Shown here one piece after another: positions 23,227 to 33,615 of a DNA stretch of 64,000 nt. The DNA is taken from the NCBI GenBank assembly GCA_037974665.1, contig CM075778.1:23192001-23256000 (forward strand). The letters run 5' to 3'. The notes beneath the pieces are model-generated. The model was not told the origin of the DNA. It was given only the letters and a program-made list of their open reading frames with translations, and searched no databases. This DNA is from Ehretia macrophylla. Taxonomy: Eukaryota > Streptophyta > Magnoliopsida > Boraginales > Ehretiaceae. Each line of letters starts with the position of its first letter. The first letter of the stretch is position 1. The translations under genes were made by a program, and so were the position numbers.

Positions 23227-26200
23227 TGTGACGCTCAAGACCTAGGAAATGCATACATCACTCATTGCGTACATTTTGTGCATTTAATTGTGCATTTTTT
23301 TCACTTAAAAGCTTATTTTTGAATAGTTACTATTCACAAAAAAAAAATTGTTCCTTTTTTTGAATTTCATATTTTTTCCTTAATACTTGCTATTTTAGAT
23401 GCATATATCCATTGAGTTTGCATGCATAGCATATCGGGAGCAATGGGAAAAAATTCATAAGCAAGCGCAATGAATAGTAAAAATTTTCCAGCATTTTCAG
23501 TTTTGTTTCCACTTAAAATTCTTGACCCATTTTGCATAAAAACTTGATCCATTTGCATTTTAACTTGACCCAAAACACCACGCATTGACCCTTTGACCTT
23601 TGACCAACTTATAAAATGTCTTTTCTTCAATCAATAGTGTTAAAACAAAGCAAAAAAAAAAAGAAGCCAAAACCGTGAGCTTCATGGTTGTCTTCAAAAA
23701 ATTCAAATTTCATTTTATTACTCAAATTTTTCCTAGCTTGCTCAAGGATCATTCTTAGGCCCCCAACTAGCTTTCTTCCTCTTGCATTAAGGTGAGAGAA
23801 TGCATCCATATGTGAGATTTTTCAACTCTAGTTGTAAATTTTATTTTTATGATCTATCAATATATTGGTTATCTATACTTGTTTATGCTTCAAATACCTT
23901 CTATTGTGATCATAGAACATTGTTTTATAGTTAGATTGCAAAATTTATGGCTAAAAATGAAAAATGTAGGTTGAAAAAGATGATGAATGGTAAAAAACGT
24001 GAATAGTAAACCTTTGTTGTGATTTTTGTTCCGAATTGTGTTTTTTCGATTTGGTTAGGTGCTAGAAATGTTATTATGCTTAAATGTATGATTTAATTGA
24101 GTTGTACTTTGGAAAAATTGTGAAATTAGCCTTGAATTGCAAAGTGGACGTTTTGACCAAGTGTGGAATTTGCTCGGTTTGAGTGTTGGCATTGTCTTGG
24201 GGGGTCATGGAAGCACTTTTGGTGTGGTTATGGCATTAGTTGGGTGATCGGTTAATGTAGTTGTAGTACAAATTAACTAAGGGGTCAAATGGAGTTTTGT
24301 GGTAGTTGTGGTTTAAAACGGGTTTTCTTTGCATTTAAGTGGATCATAATGTGGATAGGTTTGAGTGGTGAAATTGGATTTCTAGTATCATAGCTCGTTG
24401 GGGTGTTATAGCTTGAGAAAGTTCAAGAAATGAATAGTATTCTATTGAGTTTGTGACTTTTGCTCAATTGATGATTTTAGTGCTTGCACGAGGTGCCATA
24501 AGTGTTACAATTGCTAGATTGATGCCCAAATTAAGTAGATTGTGATTGGAGTTTGTTATGGTTGGTTTGAATATAAAGGGACTTTCTTGGTGGTGTTGGC
24601 TATATATGGGTGATGATGCTTTGGATAGCTTAGTTGTAGTCCGAAAGTGAATGTGAAGCAGATAGAATGCTTTTAGTATGTTTCCATGATTATATGGCAA
24701 GTTTTGAAGTTATGGGGTGTAAAGGGGTTTTAAGATGGAAATGGTTAAAGTTGAATGTTCATAGGTTAAAAGGAGTTCCTAGAGTATTATTAAGATGATT
24801 GAATGATTAGAATATGGTTTACCTGGCTTTGGTTAGTATAAGCTTGAATTGGGCTAAGGGACTACTTGGGGTTTAAGGTTAGACTTGGGTTAATGTGTGG
24901 TTTCACGTGGTTGAGAGGTGCCGTAAGATGTTTGGGAGTGATTAGTGTGGTTGAATTTGAGATTGGATGCCTTAGGTGTTGGTGTGTTACTTGGATGAGA
25001 CTTTTATGTTAATAGCTAATGTCTTGTTGATTACTTGTTATTAGGTGTTTAATTATGTTGTATTCATTTCTAAATTTATGAATCTTATGTGATTTGCTAG
25101 CTTTGGTGCAAAGGGAGTGGATATGAGTGTTTGTGGCTTTCGAGGTAAGGGATGCATTTATATTTGTATTTATAATTATTGCCAAGCTTATGTAATTCAA
25201 TGTTTAAGTAAGGTATAGTGCTATAATGAATGTATGATATGTACTACAGTGTTTTCTAAGTGTATATACATGTACTCTAGCCTTATTATGATTTGTTAGT
25301 TAAAGTTGCATATAGTTACATAAAGAAAATGAATTGAATAGTTGTTAATAAAATTATAATCTAGTCGAAGTATGTTAACTAATTGTTATTGCTTGAATTG
25401 AATGTGGTTAAATGCTACTTGATTGAATTAAGGAAAAGTGTTAATAATATGCTATTGTATGATTTAGATGAAATTGGGTGAGTTAAGGTACTAATTGGAT
25501 TAACTTTGGAAAGTGAAATGCATGTCTGCTTAACTTATGATTATAGTTGAATTTCCAATATATTGTCTAATTATCATGCTTGTGTTGTTATGTGCCCGTT
25601 TATGTGTTATTGTATTATAAGGTTATCTCGCGGTTTCTCGTGTTACCTTGTGAATTCTCATGTTCGTGTCAGGTTGCGTAACCTTTTGGGCATGGTAGGC
25701 CGTTCAACTCCGGGCAGCGTCAGGCTATCGGTCTAGCTCTGCTACCATGGTTCCCAATCCCTCTCGCTAGGTGATACGAACCTGGTCAACATGTGCCGAG
25801 ACCCAACACCAAGATTGGTAAAACAAACCCAAGATCTTTCAAGAATGGATGGAACCGCGACCCTTTGCCTAACAAGACAAGAACCTTGGTATAGTGAATA
25901 TGATGGAAACCGCGACCCGTTGCTTAGAAAAGCAAGAACCTTGGTATGGTGAAGACGCCACAAACGGGGATGGAAATCCGCTTGATAAGTCAAGGTTGAA
26001 CGCCACAAGGAATCCCTTGATAAGTTCAAAAGAGTCTCTTGGAGAACTCAAGGAGAATAATCTCACAATTTAATTTCAGAATTTTCTTATTTTATTATCA
26101 CAAAAAGTGCCTTATATAGGCAATAACAAATAAGTATCCTGCTTGGAAAAGGACTCCTAAACCCTAGCCCAAGTAGGAAAAATGTGAATAGTAACTAGGT

Positions 26201-27999
26201 CAAAGGAAACAAACTTGGAGACCAAGAAAAGACTCCTATTAACTATTCACGTGAATAGTGACGTGAATAGTAACTAAAAAGGAAGCAAACTTGCAGCCCA
26301 AGAAAAGCTCCTTTCTAGTGTGAACACCTATTCTTGCAGCCCAAGAAAGTATTTTTCCTAGTGTGAACACCTAATAAACTAGAATTCAAATTAATACTAA
26401 AACCAAAACTAAGATAGAATTACAAAGAAATCAAATCTTGACTAAATCTTCGAATCTTCTTGAAACTTCTTGAAGAATCTTGAAGTTCTTGAATCTTGAA
26501 AATAGAATCTTGACTTGAATCTTTGCTGGAAAATTCGCCCAAATAAATGGTTCATTGAATTTGGACGCTCTGGATGGTTCTCATCACTAGGGCATAATCT
26601 TCTACCTCAGAGGTTTGGCCACCTCGTTGGGGCATAAAGATCTACCCTAGGAGAGTGGAGTCGTATATCTTGTTCGTGCTCATGGTCGATAATTCTCGCT
26701 GGGGCATAATCTTCTACCTCAGAGGGTTATTCACCTCATTGGGGCATAAAGATCTACCTCGGGAGAATTACTTATGATTACATCTTTTTGTAGGTGATAG
26801 CTAGTTAGTATGCTCGAATGTATTCCTCATTACTTATATGTCACCTCGTCTCGTGTGTTTAGGTGTTATTTAGACTCGTATGTCTGTGTGCGAACTAGTC
26901 GCGTGTGCTTGTGTGCTATCCAGATTCGTATGCTTGCGTGTTTCCTAGTATTGCAACCTCGTGTGTTACTTGGTTTATTGCTTTCATTGTTTGTACAAAT
27001 ATTGCTTTAATTGTTTGATAGACCTGTCTTTAATTGCTTGTATACTTGATGTTACTTTGTATAAATTGATTAATTGTTTAGTTGCGTATTGGTCTTGTAA
27101 TGTTACCATCATGTGTCTTACATATGAATAATATCCAGCTTTATCAGCATTCCATGTCATCTTGAATTGTTATGTAAGTGCTATCGTATAGTAGTTTAAA
27201 AGTGTATTATTTAGTCTATTAAATATGTATTTAATTGTTATGTTCGAATACGTGAATAGTTATTGCATTGCACGAAAATCTTTCTGAAATCTCCCCGTTT
27301 ATTGTTCCCTCCCTCACTGGGCATACGCGTTTTGTGTGCTCACCCTCGTTTCTAACAATTTCAGGTTCCATGTCTTCGGAATGTGATAAGATAGAGGAAG
27401 ATCGGGAGTTACTGTGATTGGATATGCTAGCCTCTATTGTCTGTACATGTGTGTTGTGCAAATTAGTTAAGTGGCTTGATTTGTAACCAGTTGAGGCCAT
27501 AGACATCTTGGATGTAATTTTGTTTGGCTATGTATGTATTTGTATAGTTTTAAGGTTGTAAGAATTGATGGTCATGAATGGTTTGTAATAACTTCATGAG
27601 TTACCTTACTGCCTATTGGTCTTGCATGCTTGTCTGGGTTAATGAAGGTTGATCGGTGTACTTAATAAGTGAAAAAGTTGAATAGATGGGATTAGAGTTG
27701 TATGATAATCGATTGATGTTAATAGAATTCTACTAGTGAATGGAATGCATGCTTGTTTGTGAACTTTTGCTAAGTCTTAAGGCTCGGGTGGCGTTCACAG
27801 ATTGAAGGAGGTTGTGGTTTCGGAGGATGGGAATGATTGAGGATGCTGCATTTTGGTTTTTGTGGGTTTATTTACTATGTGCAGGTTATGAATAGTCCTA
27901 AAAACAGGGAAAAATTCGTCCATTTTCTCTCGTTTTTCGTGACTTGGGTATTGGGATTGAGAACTCCGGTCTCGGGAGGGATCGATGTGTTACATATTA
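23222..27999 (+). mobile_element. Solo LTR (4.8 kb incl. insertion), duplication TATTA
   Basis: The element is 23227-27994, from TGTGACGCTCAAGACC to GATCGATGTGTTACA. TATTA flanks it exactly on both sides (23222-23226 and 27995-27999). It is a plus-strand relative of the Tekay-like LTR at 39075: shared blocks include GCAACCTTT or GTAACCTTTTGGG, CTCCGGGCAGC and TAGGGCATA/TGGGGCATA repeats. It carries the acceptor-like block (27310-27364) and an 815-bp insertion at 25772. Without the insertion it is 3.95 kb. It has no coding region; several short frames are chance. Confidence 0.93.
25767..26591 (-). mobile_element. 815-bp insertion with TGATACG...ATCA ends, duplication CTAGG
   Basis: The insertion is 25772-26586 and starts TGATACGAACC and ends GGTTCTCATCA, so its ends form an imperfect inverted repeat. 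CTAGG flanks it on both sides (25767-25771 and 26587-26591). Removing it restores the CTCGCT-GGGGCATAATC phrase repeated elsewhere in the host LTR. On the minus strand TGCCTATATAAGGCAC (about 26109-26124) is a good TATA box. Within it the phrase AAGCAAGAACCTTGGTAT and its variants repeat (about 25866-25955). The size, ends and promoter fit a solo LTR of a different LTR family. No ORF is credible. Confidence 0.85.
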
Positions 28000-28187
28000 C
28001 ACAATTATGCCACATAGGTGCATTCAAGGTCATATAAGTACACACATTCATTCAAAGACACACAAGTCTCACATACAAGCACACATACCTATTCAAGACA
28101 TACTCCACATGTACGCACTCAAGGATTGCTACCTGACAGACCGAGGATCCTGTCCCGGTTGAGAGCTATCTAAGCTCTTATACTACC
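27995..28187 (-). other. 5' internal leader and PBS of the non-autonomous element
   Basis: This 193-bp piece reads, in minus sense, from the PBS at the LTR edge into a leader. It continues the body interrupted at 23226. AAGCTCTTATACTACC (28172-28187) is a decayed complement of GGTRGTATCAGAGCTT, the initiator tRNA-Met site. Confidence 0.75.
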
Positions 28188-29346
28188 TGTCACAACCTTA
28201 TTTTTCACTAATACAGCCTCTGCTACCATAAAGAGAGAAATTAGTATTCAAGCTTACAAGAGCCTCGAAAGCCCTGGGATCATGATGCCACGGGTTTAAG
28301 AAGATCACTCCTTCCAAGTCCGCTAAGGCGCACTTCATTAGCGCGAACACTAATATCCATAAAATAGTATAACAGGTCCATCAAAACCTCTCGAATACAC
28401 TCAAGGATCTATTACAACATACTCTCGTAACAACACTTTAATAGCAAAAAATTCCTTCCTACAATAATTATCTATTACATTATAATCTTCATAATCCTCA
28501 CAAACATTATTTGTACCTATTCATTCACATAAACATGACCTCAAATATATATTCTTAGCCAATCCATCACAACACGACAATAAAAGTGTTTCAAGCTACC
28601 TAAGATAGACATCATATTACAGGATCGAAAGTCTTTACTTACAACTAGAACTACATAACCATAATATGTATGTAAACCACATATTCGCCCAAAGCATCTC
28701 AAACATAAGTATAGCTGGCCCAAAGTAACAGTCTGACCCAATCTCCAAGGCAAGAAAAACGGATAGAGTTTCCCCTATACTATGGACAATCCAAGGCCTG
28801 TTCATTCAAACTCAACATCAAGAATTCAGCCACAACACATATTACCAGTTTACATGAATACTAGAAATCTACCATACAATACAATTAAAACTCCAAGTGG
28901 AATCCAGACCACTAGTAACAACCCAATCCAAACCCTAAGCAACAATCAAGCCCTACTTTAACTTTGGCCACAAGCTTACTTCCAACCTACCAAAGTTTAT
29001 CAACCACCCACTTAAAGTAATGCACAACATACATAGTACATATTTGCATAAATTCAGAGTAAAATAGCATAGGAATAACTTACATACTTACTAAAAATAG
29101 ATTTGGAATTTACAACATAAAACTACTAAACCTTAAAGTAAGCAATATATATTACATAATCTAAAGAAAGTCTTCAATACGTTATTTACACAAGCAACAT
29201 ATACAACATCCAAGCAAGCCTAATAAGTCATCATTTTAATCATCTTGAAGCACGGTCTTACCTCCACTTGAAATGTTTGAAAGAGGGGTGAGTTTCGACG
29301 AACTTAGCGAGGGGGGAATAAAGGAAGCTTTTGAAAACATTTTATC
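28188..29346 (-). repeat. 5' LTR of the non-autonomous element, interrupted
   Basis: It begins TGTCACAACCTTATTT and is collinear with 16749-17895 at well over nine bases in ten. It ends at 29346 (...AACATTTTATC) where the 29347 element starts. The missing 2.2 kb do not reappear in the window. The acceptor-like block lies at 29310-29262 in minus sense. Confidence 0.9.
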
Positions 29347-30799
29347 TGTGAAACCCCAAATTTTTGACCTTATCTCGCTTTGCGTGTTTTATTCTCGTTT
29401 TGCGTGAATTGACCTGTCTATGTGCTACATGACTTAGAATGTGAAATTTTTGATATCAATACTCTTAGAACATGCTAAATGTGCATTCATGAAATTTTCA
29501 TAAAAAACGGAGTCAGAAATTTTATCGTCGATTTTTAGTGAATAGTATTTTTGAAACACGTTAGCTAAAATTTTGAAACTGGTCTTTTTAACCCTTCTAG
29601 ACCTAGACCACGGACTTTAATAGACGTGTGTTTGATTAAAACGGTTTTAAAATCGACTTAAGAATTTATTAAGATTTTTACACCGACTTTTGCGAAAATC
29701 GAGTTTTAAGCCGACTCGGGTGAAATTGTTCGATTGTAAAACTTCTTGTCACCTAAAAATAACCTACTTGAGCTATCTTGGGTGTTGAATAATTGTTTTG
29801 AACTTTGGTGATCAATAAAATGCATTTAAAGTCAAGAAAACACTAAAAATACTAAAGTTTCAACTTTGACTTTCATTTAACTTGTTGACTTTCATGCATA
29901 TATCACCAACACATAATGAAACAAAGCAAAACACCACATTTACACACACCTTTCAGCCGTGAAAGCTTAGGAAAAAAAGAGATTTTATTCAACTTATTTT
30001 CAAAGTAATTTTGCCTTAGAAAACTCATTTAAAGTCCGAATCTTTTCAAACCGGGCTGGATTCCGCTTGTTGGGCAGCTATTGCACGCATTCCTAGCTTT
30101 ACTTCGGATCAAAGGTGAGAGAAAAATTCTAGATTTCAAAACTCATCTTTTGTGTTTTTGCGTAGAATTGAAAATCGAACCGTTAGAATGTTAATCTGAT
30201 GTTAGATTATTACTCCATGCATGCTAGGGATCATTTATATGCAATACTACGAGATTTGAACAGATGTAGCCTATTTATTATTTTTTGGGTATTTAAAGTT
30301 GATTAATTTTGTTAAATGTTGAATATATTGAGTTGTGTTGATCGGAATCGATTGCCGTCGATTTCTAAAAGATTGATAATTACGTGGTAGCGCCGTTGTA
30401 ATGCCGAATTTTCGATTGTGATGTCCGTGCCAAAATTCAGAAATTTCAGCCATGATACACTAGGGTTTTAGGGTTATTGGGCATGATTTGGATGTGTTTT
30501 GGTTGGTTTCTGAGGGAGCTAATGTAGTTGATTGAATGGGTGAGTGTTTGAAACTGATTTGGAGTTGTTTGGATTAGTAAAATGTAAGATATGATTATTT
30601 GAAGTTTAGGTTGTCTTTTTTTAAATTGTTGAATTGAGCCTTTAGATGATTAGGTGTGTTTGAGTGATTGAATTGTGAGTTATTAATGGTTAGACTAGGG
30701 TTAGATTACGTGTTTCATGCATGTTAAGTTGGATGGCCTACTTTGTCATCTAACTTAGTCGTTTGTTGTTTAATTAAATATTGATGTTATATTGATTAT

Positions 30800-31075
30800 T
30801 ATTGATTACGGGAATCGGGCACTTTTGTTGCTGATCTCCCAGTTTATTGATTGATTATTGAGTACGTGAATCGGGCACTTTTGTTGCTGATCTCCCAGTT
30901 TATTTATTTATTATTGAGTACGAGAATCGGGCACTTTTGTTGCTGATCTCTCAGATTATTGATTGATTATTGAGTACGGGAATCGGGCACTTTTGTTGCT
31001 GATCTCCCAGATTATTGATTGATTATGGATTACGGGAATCGGGCACTCTCGTTGCTGATCTCTCGGTTTATTTAT
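30800..31075 (+). repeat. Tandem repeat, about 60 bp, 5 copies
   Basis: Each unit carries CGGGCACTTTTGTTGCTGAT (last unit CACTCTCGTTGC) followed by CTCCCAG or CTCTCAG and a TTATTGATTGATTATTG spacer. The second LTR has only two units (about 35078-35165), accounting for most of the 184-bp length difference between the LTRs. Confidence 0.92.
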
Positions 31076-31488
31076 GTTGAGTCTCATTGTTGTGAGCTTT
31101 GATAATGTTGTGTCACCTCGGGAGGCATCCTGGGCTGCGGGCACAGTTATCATGGCTAATCCCTATCTCGCATGGGCGGAGAGGCCATGGGGTGTGGGTC
31201 TAGGTCATGGTACCTCAGGATTATGTCATTGAGTTTGGAGGAGTTGTTGAGCATGGAATTAGTGTATGGGGCTTCATCAGCAAATGTATCGTATCCTTAT
31301 TGTGTGTTTACAGTTATTACTATTGTTGCATTTATAATGATTATTGATGTTCATTGTGTGTTTACTGACTCAAAGGATTATTCCAAGGAGTTTAGTAGAC
31401 CTTGCTCGAGATCTATCGGATCCTCGCTGGGCTTATTTTATATAAGCTCACTCTCTATTATTGCATGCATACAGGTGTACTATCGCAA

Positions 31489-31575
31489 GATTACGGGTAC
31501 GTGCCTCCTGAAGAGGAGAATGTGGAAAATGTGCCTCACATGGATGAGTCTTATGTTCCGGAGTCTTATCCTTGA
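31489..31575 (+). CDS. Short conserved reading frame inside the LTR
   Basis: A 28-codon frame with stop follows an AG acceptor-like site (31473-31474). It begins DYGYVPPEEENVENVPHMDE and ends ESYP-stop. The second LTR has the same frame at 35585-35671, and the diverged minus-strand family member has it at 52421-52344 as DLGYVPQEAENEPYVNES...ESYP-stop. The frame, the ends and the stop are kept while third positions and one 9-bp length difference vary, which suggests selection on a peptide. It lacks its own ATG, so it would be the 3' exon of a spliced product. Function is unknown. Confidence 0.45.
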   Translation, partial: DYGYVPPEEENVENVPHMDESYVPESYP

Positions 31576-31986
31576 TGTTGTATTGTCTTACTATCTTGTA
31601 TATTAACTTAGTAGACTTTTATATGCTTTGTAGTTTATTATGTAAAAGATGTTGAAAAGATAATGAATTAGTTGATTCTGTCTTAGAAGCCTTCCTTTTG
31701 TTTATGATTAGGTTGCTAAATTGGCTAAATATGTTTTTGTAATGTATATTAAGGTTTATGTATTATGTTGGAACGGAGGCGTATAACGAGCGTATAACGA
31801 GGGATGATTATTGTATAATATGGTTATGATGTATGTTGTTATTTTATTGAGGAGTTGTTTGATGTATGATATTCTGTTGAGGTTGGTTTAGAGCCTTGGA
31901 GTCCTATATACTATCGTTATACTGCCGAAATTTCGTTGCGTCCTGACTGATTATAGGAGGGGTCGAGTTAGGGCGTGACATTTAAG

Positions 31987-31999
31987 TGGTATCAGAGCT
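31987..31999 (+). promoter_or_regulatory. Primer binding site of the 29347 element
   Basis: TGGTATCAGAGCT starts six bases after the first LTR (spacer TTTAAG). An identical site follows the second LTR at 36072-36084. Confidence 0.92.
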
Positions 32000-32249
32000 T
32001 GATTAGTTGTCAGCCGAGGTATCCTCGGAATGTGGGTAATGGTTCCAGCATGCAAGTATGTATGAAGTAAAAGAAAAGTGAAATATGTGTTAATATGATT
32101 AAATGATTAAGTGATTATGTGATTTAGTACTTATGTGATTATGTGATCAATTTGTTTATGTGTTTTATATGAGTTTGTTGTTTATGTGTTAATAGTTGTT
32201 TATAACCTGTTTATGTGCTATAACCTGTGCTAACTCTTTGATTAGTAAA

Positions 32250-32925
32250 ATGGTCGGTCGACCAAGAATCAGAGGTAGGCCTGAGATGATTGATGAGACT
32301 CCGGGTAATGCGGCACCAGGCCGTGATAGGGGTGATGATCGATTGGGGGATCAGCTTGTTTCTAGTCAGCCTAGTAAGAGGCCGTATCAGCCACAGTATC
32401 CACAGGGTATGTATAGGTCTCCAGTACAGCATGTTGTATACAGGCCGCCAGCACAGCAGGGTACTTATAGGCCACAGGGTCAGCAGAGTTATTATCGGCC
32501 TCAGTGTTAGCAGGGGTCATATCAGGTTCAGTCCCAGTTCAGGCCAGCCCAGTCTCAGGGTCAATACAGGCCTAGTGTTGTTATACCTCAGCAGCAGGCT
32601 GGTTCAGCTGCTTATTCAGCTTTTGGTTCTTTAGAAGGCCGTGTCAGTGCTCTGATGCTGCAGTGTGTTTATTGTAAACGTAAGGGCCATATGGAGGCCG
32701 ACTGTCGATGAAAGGTAGGGACGTGTTTAGGTTGCGGCAGCAACCAACACTGGGCGAGGGATTGCCCTAGGTATCAGGGTTCTACGGGTCAGCCAGCAGT
32801 CCAGGGTTATCAGGGTGGACCTGCAAGCAGTATACCACAGCAGCAGCGGGCTCAGGCTCGGGCCTACGTAGTGGACTTGGAGGAATTGCAAGAGGCGACA
32901 GCAGTGGTAAAAGGTAACTTACTTA
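32250..32925 (+). pseudogene. gag: Gag remnant: N-terminus, Q/P/Y-rich tract, two zinc knuckles
   Basis: The ATG at 32250 gives MVGRPRIRGRPEMIDETPG, an Arg-rich start. A Gln/Pro/Tyr-rich tract with repeated YRPxxQQ-like units follows (about 32376-32600). Then come CVYCKRKGHMEADC (about 32659-32706) and CLGCGSNQHWARDC, two knuckles of gypsy nucleocapsid type. The capsid core normally found between the basic start and the knuckles is missing. In-frame stops at 32508 (TAG) and 32708 (TGA) break the frame. A protease start may follow near 32905. The second body copy carries the same ATG at 36317. Confidence 0.8.
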
Positions 32926-33615
32926 TTCTCAACCAATTAAATATCATATCTCCTTGAGTGCAACGTGCTAAAATGTGAGTAGAGAGTTTGTTTTATACGA
33001 TTAAAGTTAGCACGTTCATCATATCAGTTGGCGATTGAGTAGTATGTGACGCTGAGGTATATGGAATTCCGATTAGGGGTCAAGCTACTTTATGACTATA
33101 CATTGATTATTGGGATTCTTATTTGGTGATTTTATACTGCATTCTTCCTCGAGATTTCTGTATGGAGATTCTTATTCAGCATACTTCTTTGGACATCTTC
33201 TATGGTATTTTCTATGCGGTATTCTTATGTGGAATTCTGATACGGTATTATCCGGAGTTCTTATATTGGGATTATTATTTGGTATTCTCGCTTGGTGATC
33301 TTGTTCGAAGTTCTCAATTGATATTCTTGATTGGTGCTCTATTACGAGATCTATGTTTGACGTTCTTCTTCGGTAATTTATTTGAGATTTTTATTCAGAA
33401 ATTCTAGTCAGTGTTCTTATTCAACGTTCCTATTTAAGCTTCTTGTTTGGGGATTTTTATTTGATGATCTTATTTGGTGTTCCTACTTGGTGTTCTTGGT
33501 TCGTATTCAGAATTTAGTAATTGGTCTTTCAATCAGTATGTTTGAGTCAGCACCTGAGTTTGTCTTGGGATCGATGCAGAATTGCGAGGACGCAATTGTT
33601 TTAAGGAGGGGAGAA
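32926..33615 (+). other. Non-coding body with degenerate repeat and PPT
   Basis: Up to about 33090 nothing is recognised. From 33100 to 33540 a degenerate unit such as GATTCTTATTTGGTGAT or GGTATTCTTATG recurs about every 20-25 bp. The end holds the inverted repeat AATTGCGAGGACGCAATT (33580-33597) and the purine tract AAGGAGGGGAGAA (33603-33615) that would prime plus-strand synthesis at the LTR edge. RT, RNase H and integrase are absent. Confidence 0.8.

Larger units (their letters stand above)
16749..29346 (-). mobile_element. Non-autonomous gypsy-type element, minus strand
   Basis: The left copy of the LTR (3' LTR, 16749-22454) and the right copy (5' LTR, from 28188) are near-identical over their first 1.1 kb. 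Both start TGTCACAA. The internal part is only 22455-23226 plus 27995-28187, about 965 bp, and encodes no recognisable gag or pol. A reverse-complement PBS (AAGCTCTTATACTACC, 28172-28187) and a PPT (22455-22467) are placed correctly for a minus-strand element. It hosts two solo LTRs. The right LTR is cut at 29346 by the next element and its remainder is not in the window. Left flank GTGGG has no partner here. Confidence 0.85.
29347..31980 (+). repeat. First LTR, 2634 bp
   Basis: It runs from TGTGAAACCCCAAATTTTTG to GTTAGGGCGTGACA. It contains a stem-loop at 30726-30756, five tandem units of about 60 bp at 30800-31075, the acceptor-like block (31430-31474) and a short conserved reading frame (31489-31575). 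An open frame of 144 codons at 31172-31606 overlaps these elements in another frame and is not considered a gene. Confidence 0.93.

Noticed and set aside
30800..31075. Regular 60-bp repeats resembling a CRISPR array
   Set aside because: The units are contiguous and similar along their whole length without unique spacers, and the setting is a plant LTR.
31172..31606. Open frame of 144 codons repeated at 35268-35702
   Set aside because: It occurs twice only because it lies in the two near-identical LTRs. It is absent from the diverged relative at 51903-53269, has no recognisable domain and overlaps, in another frame, the short conserved reading frame.
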